From contig NZ_FMZZ01000004.1 in the NCBI RefSeq assembly GCF_900101685.1, positions 124,001-188,000 on the forward strand: DNA of 64,000 nt, written 5' to 3'. The stretch comes from Actinokineospora iranica (GTDB taxonomy: Bacteria > Actinomycetota > Actinomycetes > Mycobacteriales > Pseudonocardiaceae). The translations under genes were made by a program, and so were the position numbers. Positions 18,348-25,351 of this stretch are shown piece by piece. Numbering within the stretch: position 1 is the first letter of the stretch; each line of letters opens with the position of its first letter. The notes under the pieces were generated by a model. It did not search any database. It was not told the DNA's origin and worked only from the letters and a program-made list of their open reading frames with translations.

Positions 18348-18820
18348 CTGATCACGTGGTGGTCGGCAAACGAGCGGGCTACGCCAGCGCCGAAGTCGTC
18401 GCGCGCACGTCGCACCAGCGTCGTGACCTGGTGGAGATGCTCGTGCTGCCGGACCAGGAGCAGACCGAGGTGTGGATCGGCATCCAGGGGCAGCCGAAAC
18501 GTTGGAGCCGCGCGGGCTATGCGGGCGACTTCGGCGCCGTGTTGTTCGTAGACGAGACCACACCGCCTGGCGCCGATTGGGCGTGGGCTGCCCTGAGCCC
18601 CGAACCGCTGGCCACGCCGCCCACGATCTACTACGACCCAGATGGTGTGACGATCTTCCCGCCTGCCACGGTCATGCCCTTGGAACGCCTGCGCGCCGTG
18701 CTCTTGGAGTGGGTGCGCACCGCCCAGCGGCCTGCCGCCGTGGACTGGCTGCCCGTGAACGCCCTGGTCTGGGAGTTGACCGAGGACGGCCGGGTGCATG
18801 TGCCCGACCCCGCTCACTAG
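18344..18820 (+). CDS. Imm1-family immunity protein
   Basis: Cytoplasmic protein of 158 residues resembling the Imm1 family, which protects cells against DddA-like (SCP1.201) deaminases. Blocks include a short N-terminal strand region, EVWIGIQGQPKRWSRAGY, GAVLFVDE and YYDPDGVTIFPPATVMPLE, then WLPVNALVWEL. The ATG at 18344 overlaps the toxin stop by 4 nt, giving the tight coupling expected for toxin and antidote. The identity of the partner gene supports the call. A bidirectional terminator lies just downstream. Confidence 0.75.
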   Translation: MTDHVVVGKRAGYASAEVVARTSHQRRDLVEMLVLPDQEQTEVWIGIQGQPKRWSRAGYAGDFGAVLFVDETTPPGADWAWAALSPEPLATPPTIYYDPDGVTIFPPATVMPLERLRAVLLEWVRTAQRPAAVDWLPVNALVWELTEDGRVHVPDPAH

Positions 18821-18859
18821 CCGCCCGCGACGGGTGGGCTATGCGTTGTTCGTGGCGGG

Positions 18860-18883
18860 TGGCCCCCTCCGTGGAGGGGGCCA
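18860..18883. terminator. Bidirectional terminator hairpin
   Basis: An 11-bp perfect stem, TGGCCCCCTCC at 18860-18870 with its complement at 18873-18883, lies between the convergent Imm1 and DUF397 genes. Confidence 0.7.
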
Positions 18884-18909
18884 CTCCAGTTTCCGAACGC
18901 CGAGTCCGG

Positions 18910-19086
18910 TCAGCGCGAAGCGTGGCCTCGGACCCAGGAGACCAGCGACTCCACCGGCGCCGCAAGGGCCGGACCGCCCTGGTTCTTGGAGTCACGCAGC
19001 GCGTCGAGAGTCGACCGAACCTCGACACACTCGCCGCCGTTTGCGTCGCTGAAACTGCTCTTCCGCCATGTGACAGACCGGCTCAT
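18910..19086 (-). CDS. DUF397 protein
   Basis: Small protein of 58 residues with the DUF397 signature: VTWRKSSFSDANGGECVEV near the N-terminus and LRDSKNQGGPAL after it. DUF397 proteins are nearly always encoded next to an XRE regulator with a DUF5753 domain, as here (gene ending at 19134), and these pairs have been implicated in actinobacterial development and stress control. The ATG at 19086 is preceded by a GGGG-containing site. It ends with a short basic tail. Confidence 0.9.
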   Translation of the reverse strand: MSRSVTWRKSSFSDANGGECVEVRSTLDALRDSKNQGGPALAAPVESLVSWVRGHASR

Positions 19087-19133
19087 GCTGGCCCCTTTCT
19101 CGCTGCCCAGGATCGTTCCCCCTGCCATCGGGG

Positions 19134-19970
19134 TCACTCACGGCCCAGGGTAGTCAGCAGGTCAGCGGACTCTTCTGGCGAGAGCGCCATGTCACGCACA
19201 CGGGTGAAGACCTGGCCATAGCGGATCAGGTCGCCCGGCTTCTCGAAGTACATGCTTCCGCGCTCAGTGGCGACGTAGACGAGATCCATGTCCTCGGTGT
19301 CCTCGAAGTCGTCGAACTTGAGCATGGAGAACGCGCCCGCCATCGCCGGATGGGCGCCTGCGGAGAACGGCAGCACGCGGACCTGCCCGCGCTCGGCTTC
19401 CGCACGCAGCCGAGTCAACTGCGCTCGCCACACCTCCGGCGAACCGATGGGCCGGTGCAAGACCGCCTCGTTGACCACAGCGGTTACCCGCGCCCGAACC
19501 ACAGACTGGCGTTCCATCCGCAGTTCGATCAAGCGGTCGATCTCTTCCTGAGCCAACTCTGGACGGAGGGCGAGGTGCAGGGCCGCAAGGACGTCCGCCG
19601 TCTGGAAGAGACCTGGAACGAACTCCGCTTGGTACATCCAGATCTCGGCGGCGTCGGGCTCCAACGAGGCGTAGATCTCGAAGCCCTTCCCGATGATGTC
19701 GCTGTACGACTCCCACCAGCCGCGTTCTTCGGAAGACACCGCGAGGTCCATCAAACGGTCGGCCTCGGCGTCGGGCACGCCGTAGATCCGCAGGAGGCTC
19801 GCGACGTTCCGAGGCACGATGGTGCCGCGACCGCCCTCGATCCGGGACAGCGTCGGCTGCGAGATCCGCGCCTGGGCCATCACCTCGGCCGAGGATCGCT
19901 CGCCGCGCAGCGCGCGCAGCCGTTTCCCGAGGTAGCGGCGACGAGCCGCAGGTCCTGCGCCAGCATCCAT
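19134..19970 (-). CDS. XRE-family regulator with DUF5753 domain
   Basis: DNA-binding protein of about 278 residues. The helix-turn-helix lies at roughly residues 15-70 (MAQARISQPTLSRIEGGRG). The DUF5753 domain fills the rest: ERGWWESYSDIIGKGFEIYASLE, the helix AEIWMYQAEFVPGLFQT, and MLKFDDFEDTEDMDLVYVA. It pairs with the DUF397 gene downstream, separated by 47 bp. ATG at 19970 (MDAGAGPA) has AGGA at fair spacing; an ATG at 19979 is equally possible. The longer upstream open frame is not used. Confidence 0.9.
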   Translation of the reverse strand: MDAGAGPAARRRYLGKRLRALRGERSSAEVMAQARISQPTLSRIEGGRGTIVPRNVASLLRIYGVPDAEADRLMDLAVSSEERGWWESYSDIIGKGFEIYASLEPDAAEIWMYQAEFVPGLFQTADVLAALHLALRPELAQEEIDRLIELRMERQSVVRARVTAVVNEAVLHRPIGSPEVWRAQLTRLRAEAERGQVRVLPFSAGAHPAMAGAFSMLKFDDFEDTEDMDLVYVATERGSMYFEKPGDLIRYGQVFTRVRDMALSPEESADLLTTLGRE

Positions 19971-19979
19971 GGAAACCAT

Positions 19980-20155
19980 CCTGCCTGAGTCGTGACCGTC
20001 ACCTTGTCCCCCATTCGATGGATATTCACTATGCATATCCACAGGGTATCGTCCCTGGTACCGGCTTCGGCCGGGGGCCGCGCGGCCCCCACTCCAGCCC
20101 AGGATCACGGGGCCGCGCAGGTCCAGGCATATCCCCACCATCGAGGGAGTTCGCA
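19980..20155. promoter_or_regulatory. Divergent intergenic region with GC hairpin
   Basis: This region separates the XRE regulator from the small-gene operon on the other strand. It contains AT-rich sequence near 20010-20045 likely to hold promoters, and an 18-bp palindrome (20073-20090, GGGGGCCGCGCGGCCCCC). The palindrome could be an operator or a leader hairpin; I cannot decide. Confidence 0.35.
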
Positions 20156-20368
20156 GTGTCCCCACACCAATGGGTTCACCGAGCACCGGGCCAGGACGGC
20201 GCCGACCAGAACCGACCCCTGACCGTCCACGGGGACGACTGCCCGAGCGTCCCACCCGGGACGAGCGCGCACTTCGTCACCGAGGACGCCACCCCGGTCC
20301 CCCATGACACGATCAGGGCATCACGAGTCGCGCGGCGCCGCACGATCCGCCGCCAGCGGTCCGAGTGA
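20156..20368 (+). CDS. Small basic protein, unknown
   Basis: A 70-residue open frame starting at GTG 20156 with a very good ribosome site (GAGGGAG, 6-nt spacing). The product is hydrophilic and ends in an arginine-rich tail (RVARRRTIRRQRSE). I do not recognise it. It is the first gene of a tightly packed series; the next start follows after 4 nt. The strong ribosome site and the spacing are the main support. Confidence 0.5.
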   Translation: MSPHQWVHRAPGQDGADQNRPLTVHGDDCPSVPPGTSAHFVTEDATPVPHDTIRASRVARRRTIRRQRSE

Positions 20369-20372
20369 CGTC

Positions 20373-20513
20373 ATGGGTGCGGCTTGGATAGTCCTGTTCC
20401 CTCTCGGCGGGATGGTGCTGGCCGGGTTGCTCGTGCTCTTGATCGTCATCGCCCTGGACCGCCCTTCGAGACGTGCCCAGGGCGATGGCAGCGCGGGCAG
20501 GCACACGCGATGA
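20373..20513 (+). CDS. Single-pass membrane peptide, unknown
   Basis: A 46-residue peptide that is mostly one membrane segment (WIVLFPLGGMVLAGLLVLLI) followed by a basic hydrophilic tail with RRAQGD. ATG at 20373. The stop overlaps the ATG of the next gene (ATGA), so it appears to be translated as part of the operon. No family is recognised. It would sit in the cytoplasmic membrane with its charged tail probably inside. Confidence 0.5.
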   Translation: MGAAWIVLFPLGGMVLAGLLVLLIVIALDRPSRRAQGDGSAGRHTR

Positions 20514-20803
20514 CCCCGTTTCAGCGCGGCGTCATCACCTGGTTCGAGTACATGGCCGTCGTCGGCCCACTGGTCATCGCCGCGCAGATCGCCCTCGTGG
20601 TCCGGCGACGCAGGAACACCATGCCGCCTCTGCCGTTGTCCCCGCGCTGGCGGGCGCGGCGCCGGTACCGCCGCCGCGCGGCCCTGAGCAGCCGGGCCAC
20701 CGGTAGCGCTTCCCCCCTGCCGGTGGCCCGGCCCCACACCCCGGGCGGTGCGGGAACCCCCGACCCCGCACCGCCCGGGCACCGCGTGGAGACGCCATGG
20801 TGA
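20510..20803 (+). CDS. Small membrane protein with basic tail, unknown
   Basis: A protein of 97 residues. A short N-terminal amphipathic stretch precedes a membrane segment (YMAVVGPLVIAAQIALVV), then a strongly basic region (RRRRN, then RWRARRRYRRRA). The C-terminal 35 residues are rich in Pro and Gly. ATG at 20510 overlaps the stop of the preceding membrane peptide by 4 nt. Unrecognised; the pairing of two consecutive single-pass proteins suggests a small membrane complex (inference). Confidence 0.5.
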   Translation: MTPFQRGVITWFEYMAVVGPLVIAAQIALVVRRRRNTMPPLPLSPRWRARRRYRRRAALSSRATGSASPLPVARPHTPGGAGTPDPAPPGHRVETPW

Positions 20804-21066
20804 CCCCCGACCCGGAGCAAGTGGACTTGGCCGCGAACCTCGCCCGCCTCGCCGCCCGCCTGGACGAGGTAGCCCACACCATCACCCAGACCGCGAAGAA
20901 AGCACGCGTCTACGCCTCCGGAGTGGTGATCGGATGGGCCACCCGCGAACAAGCCGACCAACTCGCCGAACTCTTCGAAGAAGCGGCACGGCAAGTCCGA
21001 CTACTGCGCCCCGACGACACCAGCGGGACGGTCATCACCGGAACCCCCCAGGAGCAGGACCAGTGA
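20797..21066 (+). CDS. Helical small protein, unknown
   Basis: An 89-residue protein that looks almost entirely alpha-helical (LAANLARLAARLDEVAHTI and ADQLAELFEEAARQVRLL). No known family. ATG at 20797 overlaps the previous gene by 7 nt; a GTG at 20800 is an alternative. The stop overlaps the GTG of the next gene (GTGA). Amphipathic helices would suit protein-protein contact within the operon. Confidence 0.55.
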   Translation: MVTPDPEQVDLAANLARLAARLDEVAHTITQTAKKARVYASGVVIGWATREQADQLAELFEEAARQVRLLRPDDTSGTVITGTPQEQDQ

Positions 21067-21536
21067 CCCCCGCAGAGCACTCCACGCCGATCCAGCCCAG
21101 GCACGTCCTCGGCAGGAACGGCGAGCACTCACCCACCAGGCACGGCGAAAGCCTCGACCTGTGCCTGTCGGCATTGCGCGCACGACGCTGGCACATGTGG
21201 GCCTACGGAAACGACCCGGTCCAGGCGTTCGGGGCCACGCTGACCTGGCCCCACGTCGTGGACATGATCATCCTCTGGTCGCCCGCCACCGCCCTCGCCT
21301 ACCGGACACCACGCCACCCGGACACCGACCCCTACTGCCCCACACACGTGACCGGCCACTACACCGGCCCGGCCCTGTGGGCCACCCGCTGGCTGCTGAC
21401 CATCACCCCACCCGGAAACACGCTCTCGGCCCTGCGTCCTGTCGGGCCGGACTTCGCCGCCCTCCTCGAAATGCGGCTACACCCCGAAAAGACCTGGGTC
21501 CCCCTGCCGCCTCCCGGCCCGTCCGACTCTCGCTGA
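21063..21536 (+). CDS. Hypothetical protein of small-gene operon
   Basis: A 157-residue soluble protein starting at GTG 21063, overlapping the previous stop by 4 nt. The central part (ALRARRWHMWAYGNDP, then FGATLTWPHVVDM) is rich in aromatic residues, and the C-terminus is proline-rich. I do not recognise it. The coupling to the upstream genes supports it being real. Confidence 0.5.
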   Translation: MTPAEHSTPIQPRHVLGRNGEHSPTRHGESLDLCLSALRARRWHMWAYGNDPVQAFGATLTWPHVVDMIILWSPATALAYRTPRHPDTDPYCPTHVTGHYTGPALWATRWLLTITPPGNTLSALRPVGPDFAALLEMRLHPEKTWVPLPPPGPSDSR

Positions 21537-21570
21537 CAACCCGCCTGACTCGAACAACGGAACGCTATAC

Positions 21571-22149
21571 ATGAGATTGCCGTATGAACCGGATGACGAT
21601 CGCGCCGCAGAAGAACTGATCAATATCGAACTGCGGAACCCGGTCATCGCCCGCTGGCGAGCGATGACCAGCGACCACTACGTGATACAGACCGACCGAG
21701 TGTTGCTCCGCATCTACCGCCGAACCGAGGCAACATATATCACCCGCAACGCGCGGATGGCCGACATGCGCGCCGCGTTCGTCGCCAACGAGATCACCGC
21801 CGAACAACGACGCGACGCCATAGCCCAACACGAAGCATGGAAAGCCACGGTCGAGGTATTCCGCGCCGAAGTCGAACAACGCCGCGAACAGATCATCCAC
21901 CGAGTGCGCACCCTCACCGGCGACAACGGATTCACCATCGCCCGCACGTCACTGCACGCCCTCGCCCGCGCCGTCGCCGAGCACCGAGCGACAGTCGACA
22001 CCGAATACGAACCCACCAAAGCCGACCGGCTGCTCTGGTCCCGACTGTCGATCGTGACGTACCCGCTGGATCGACACGGCGAACACACCGCCACCCTTGA
22101 CGAATATTTGCGACACGAAGAGCGAAAACAAAGGGGTCAACACGCATGA
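21571..22149 (+). CDS. Hypothetical helical protein, lower GC
   Basis: A 192-residue protein that I do not recognise. It is largely helical with a charged stretch suggestive of a coiled coil (EAWKATVEVFRAEVEQRRE). Codon use is less GC-biased than in neighbours, with several codons ending in A or T, suggesting recent acquisition. The ATG at 21571 follows the previous stop by 34 bp. It is followed, after 91 bp, by the XRE regulator at 22241. Confidence 0.6.
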   Translation: MRLPYEPDDDRAAEELINIELRNPVIARWRAMTSDHYVIQTDRVLLRIYRRTEATYITRNARMADMRAAFVANEITAEQRRDAIAQHEAWKATVEVFRAEVEQRREQIIHRVRTLTGDNGFTIARTSLHALARAVAEHRATVDTEYEPTKADRLLWSRLSIVTYPLDRHGEHTATLDEYLRHEERKQRGQHA

Positions 22150-22240
22150 ACCACCACAGGCGCCTTTCCTTTTAGCGCGCGATTCGCCTGCCGATTTCTT
22201 GACCAGCACACCCGCCCGCCTCTCCCCGGAGCCCGCACGA

Positions 22241-23077
22241 ATGCCGCAACACGAACCCTCCCCCCGCGCCCGACGACTCGGGCTACGCCTGGCGCGACTG
22301 CGCAAAACAGCCCGTCTGCCCCAGGAGGAAGCCGGTAAGCCGCTGCGCTACGACCTCCGCAAGATGAGCCGCATCGAGAAAGGCCAGATCCCAGACTACG
22401 CGGGCCTGACCGCGCTACTCGACGTCTACGGGGTCCCCGTCAACGAATGGGAACCGTATGTCCGCCTCTGGGAACAGGCCAAGGACAAAGGCTGGTGGCA
22501 CGGGCTCGGCCTGACGGATGCCGGATACATCAGCCTGGAACACCACGCCAGCACGGCACGCGTCTACGCGCTCACCGCCGTGCCGGACCTGCTCCAGACC
22601 CCCGACTACACCCGCCTCGCCCTCACCGACCCCATCACCGGCCGCCCTCACCGCAACACTGCCGCCGAAGTCACCGCGCGCGCCCAACGACAGCAGCGCC
22701 TGACCACCCACCCACCGCTGGCCCTGCACGCGATCATCCCTGCGCACGCGATCACCCCCCAGCACCAGACACCGGATTCAGTGCTGGACGGGCAACTCCG
22801 CCACCTGGCCGACCAAGCCCGCCTGCCGAACATCACCGTCCAAATCCTGCCCACCACCGTCGGCGCCCACCAAGCGCCGTTCACGATCCTGTCGTTTCCC
22901 GATGCCGACGACATCGACACCGTCTACACCCACCACGCCTTCGGATCGGTCATCACCGACAACCCCGACCGCGTCACCACCGCCACCCACCGGTTCCGGC
23001 ACCTGGCGGAACTCGCGCTGAGCGAACCCGACTCCCGCGCCCTCATCGACCACCAGCACTACCTGGCCACAGGCTGA
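22241..23077 (+). CDS. XRE-family regulator with DUF5753 domain
   Basis: A 278-residue DNA-binding protein. The helix-turn-helix region spans about residues 12-60 (LGLRLARLRKTARLPQEEAG, then MSRIEKGQIPD). The DUF5753 domain has KGWWHGLGLTDAGYISLEHHA, VPDLLQTPDYTRLA and FTILSFPDADDIDTVYTHH. Unlike the other two such regulators in the window it has no DUF397 gene beside it. Its position at the end of the small-gene series suggests it controls that operon (inference). ATG at 22241. Confidence 0.88.
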   Translation: MPQHEPSPRARRLGLRLARLRKTARLPQEEAGKPLRYDLRKMSRIEKGQIPDYAGLTALLDVYGVPVNEWEPYVRLWEQAKDKGWWHGLGLTDAGYISLEHHASTARVYALTAVPDLLQTPDYTRLALTDPITGRPHRNTAAEVTARAQRQQRLTTHPPLALHAIIPAHAITPQHQTPDSVLDGQLRHLADQARLPNITVQILPTTVGAHQAPFTILSFPDADDIDTVYTHHAFGSVITDNPDRVTTATHRFRHLAELALSEPDSRALIDHQHYLATG

Positions 23078-23111
23078 ACACCCACCCTGGATGGGACGCC
23101 GACGATGCCCG

Positions 23112-23636
23112 TCAGCCTGCGGCGGCGTCCTCAAGCCGGGCGATGCGTTCCTCGTAGCGGGCGACCAGACCCAGCCGGGCACGGACCCGAGCGTGTTCCA
23201 TCCGGATCTCCTCGACCAGCGAGAGCACCGAGTCGAGCCCGGAGTCCAGGCCGGAGCCCAGTTCCGGCGGGTCGGCGTCCATCGACGGAATGGCTCTGCC
23301 CGCCCGGTGCTCCAACTCCGCCAGCCGCGACTCCAGGGCGGCCAGCTGGGGCGCCATGCGGCGCTGTTCGTTGCCCAGCCAGTCGACCGCCGCGCCGACC
23401 TCGCCCAGGCGGTGGTCCAGGGCCTCGACCCGGCCCATCAGGTCGTCTCGGACGGTGTCGCGGAGGGCGGTGAGCTCGTGGGCCAGTTCGTCGTTGCGGC
23501 GGCCCGCGTCGTGGGCGACCGGGGCGATCTGCTCCCGGGCGATCGCCTCGATGCGGGGCCGGAGCCTGCGCCACACCGGGCCGCCGACCAGGCGGGCGGT
23601 GTCGCGGAGGCGGTCCACCACTGGTCCACTTGTCAT
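23112..23636 (-). CDS. Coiled-coil protein linked to the GT29-like gene
   Basis: A 174-residue protein with no signal peptide. Residues about 20-115 are strongly heptad-like (RNDELAHELTALRDTV, then LAALESRLAELEHRAG), predicting a long coiled coil. A short Gly/Ser/Asp-rich linker (GSGLDSGLDS) separates a final charged helix. The ATG at 23636 overlaps the stop of the upstream glycosyltransferase by 4 nt. It is the last gene of the nonulosonate cassette. Coiled-coil partners are sometimes found with capsule glycosyltransferases, where they may set chain length or scaffold the enzyme; that role is only a possibility. Confidence 0.7.
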   Translation of the reverse strand: MTSGPVVDRLRDTARLVGGPVWRRLRPRIEAIAREQIAPVAHDAGRRNDELAHELTALRDTVRDDLMGRVEALDHRLGEVGAAVDWLGNEQRRMAPQLAALESRLAELEHRAGRAIPSMDADPPELGSGLDSGLDSVLSLVEEIRMEHARVRARLGLVARYEERIARLEDAAAG

Positions 23637-24322
23637 GGCAGCACCTCGATCTTTCCGATGTCGATCCAACTTCTCAGTAGCGCCGCCTCGGCCGCCAGCC
23701 GGTGTTCCTCGGTGACCCGCACCGCGTCGCCCCAGGCGTGGGCGAAGGTGGTCTGGTCCGGCTGGTCGATGATGGACATGCCCGCCATGCGGACCGTCGC
23801 CTTGGGGAACAGTTCGGTGACCAGGTACGCGGTCAGGGTGCCGGTGGTCGACCAGATCGCGGCCCTCGGGTCGTAGCCGAGCAGGTCGTTCAGGGGGACC
23901 GTGAAGTCGCGGTTCGAGACCGGGACGAAACCCAGGTCGGCGGGCCACCAGTCCGGGATCAGCTCCGGCTCCCAGTGCAGCCTGCCCGGCTCGACGAGCA
24001 GGTAGAGCCGCGACGGGTAGTCGGCGAACGTGTGCGGGCTGGCGATGAGGCCGCGGTGCAGCACGACCACGTCGGTCCGGGAGCCCAGGGCGGGGGGCGC
24101 GTCCGGCGTGTCGACGGCGAAGCTGGTCATCCGGATGACCAGGTCGGCGGCGTCGATGGCGGCCGCGCGTTCCGGGTCGGGTGGGACCGGCGCGTTGCCG
24201 ACGATGGTGACGGTTTCCGGCGCGTCCATGGACGCGGTGCGGCGGGCGTACGTGGCGACGAGCGCGGCCAGATCAGCCCGTGACCTCGCTGACGCCGGGG
24301 TCACGGCGTTGAGGGAAATCAT
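23633..24322 (-). CDS. GT29-like (sialyltransferase-type) glycosyltransferase
   Basis: Probable CMP-nonulosonate transferase of 229 residues. The order of conserved blocks resembles GT29 sialyltransferases: a motif-L-like segment (VTIVGNAPVPPD, then AAIDAADLVIRMTSF), a motif-S-like segment (WSTTGTLTAYLV then VRMAGMSII), and a final H-x4-E block (EEHRLAAEAALLRSW). No membrane anchor is seen, unlike animal enzymes. The genes upstream encode a NeuB-type synthase and a CMP-sugar synthetase, which would make exactly the donor such an enzyme needs. ATG at 24322; a TTG two codons earlier is less likely. Family assignment rests on motif order only. Confidence 0.62.
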   Translation of the reverse strand: MISLNAVTPASARSRADLAALVATYARRTASMDAPETVTIVGNAPVPPDPERAAAIDAADLVIRMTSFAVDTPDAPPALGSRTDVVVLHRGLIASPHTFADYPSRLYLLVEPGRLHWEPELIPDWWPADLGFVPVSNRDFTVPLNDLLGYDPRAAIWSTTGTLTAYLVTELFPKATVRMAGMSIIDQPDQTTFAHAWGDAVRVTEEHRLAAEAALLRSWIDIGKIEVLP

Positions 24323-24434
24323 CGACAAGTCGGTGCCTCGGGGGGACTAGGCGGGGCGGGAAGCACGTGCGTGGGAGTGACGAACACTACATCGGCTCCG
24401 TCCGGTGGGACACTTCAGCGGCCGAGTGGCGCGA

Positions 24435-25313
24435 TCACACGCGGCGCAACCGCTTGCGGGGGGTCTCTTCCCCCGGGAATACCCGCTTCACGCCGTCACC
24501 CATGGCGGTTTCCACGATCCGGATGTCGCGCACGAGCCTGCGCAGGCCGTCGGGCTCCAGCGACGCGGCGTGGTCGGAGCCCCACATCGCGCGGTCCAGG
24601 GTGACGTGCCGCTCGACCACGCACGCGCCCAGCGCCACGGCGGCCACCGACACCTGCAAACCGCGCTCGTGGCCGGAGTAGCCGACCGGCACCGGGAAGC
24701 GTTCCCGCAGCGTGGTGATGCCGCGCAGGTTCGATTCCTCGGGCGGGCACGGGTACGTCGAGGTCGCGTGCAGCAGGATCAGCCGCTCAGTGCCCAGCAC
24801 GGCCACCGCCTGGTCGATCTCCGCCATGGTCGACATGCCGGTGGAGGCGATGATCGGGCGGCCGGTGTCGCGCAGCGCCGACAGCAGGGCGGTGTCGGTC
24901 AGCGACGCCGAGGCGACCTTGTGCGTGGGGACGTCGAAGCGCTCCAGGAAGTCCACGCTCGGCACGTCCCACGGGGAGGCGAACCAGGCGATGCCGCGCG
25001 CCTTGCAGTGCCGGTCGATCTCCTCGTACTCCTCGACGCCGAACTCGACGCGGTAGCGGTAGTCGAGGTAGCTCATCTCGCCCCACGGGGTCTCGCGGCG
25101 GGTGTCGCGCATGTCCGGCGGGGTGGCGATGTCGGGGGTGCGCTTCTGGAACTTGACCGCGTCGGCGCCCGCGTCGGCCGCGACGTCGATGAGCCGCTTC
25201 GCCAGGTCCAGGTCGCCGTTGTGGTTGATGCCCGCCTCGGCGACGACGTACGCCGGGTGGCTGGGGCCCACGACCCGGTCACCCAGGACGACGGTGGGTG
25301 CGGCTGCGCTCAT
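24435..25313 (-). CDS. NeuB-type nonulosonic acid synthase lacking SAF domain
   Basis: Condenses phosphoenolpyruvate with a hexose or hexosamine (often its 6-phosphate) to a nine-carbon acid. The TIM-barrel is complete: VVAEAGINHNGDLDLAKRLI, ADAVKFQKRTPD, ASPWDVPSVDFLERF, IASTGMSTMAEID, HATSTYPCP, VGYSGHERG and VERHVTLDRAMWGSDHAAS. The protein ends just after ETPRKRLRRV, where other members continue into a C-terminal SAF (antifreeze-like) domain; that domain is absent. About 292 residues from ATG 25313 (GGAGAG site). A GTG at 25355 overlapping the upstream stop (GTGA) is an alternative. Product could be a sialic acid or Kdn. Confidence 0.85.
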   Translation of the reverse strand: MSAAAPTVVLGDRVVGPSHPAYVVAEAGINHNGDLDLAKRLIDVAADAGADAVKFQKRTPDIATPPDMRDTRRETPWGEMSYLDYRYRVEFGVEEYEEIDRHCKARGIAWFASPWDVPSVDFLERFDVPTHKVASASLTDTALLSALRDTGRPIIASTGMSTMAEIDQAVAVLGTERLILLHATSTYPCPPEESNLRGITTLRERFPVPVGYSGHERGLQVSVAAVALGACVVERHVTLDRAMWGSDHAASLEPDGLRRLVRDIRIVETAMGDGVKRVFPGEETPRKRLRRV

Positions 25314-25351
25314 GTCCAGGCTCTCCAATTCAGCGTTTCTCGCCGTGCTCT

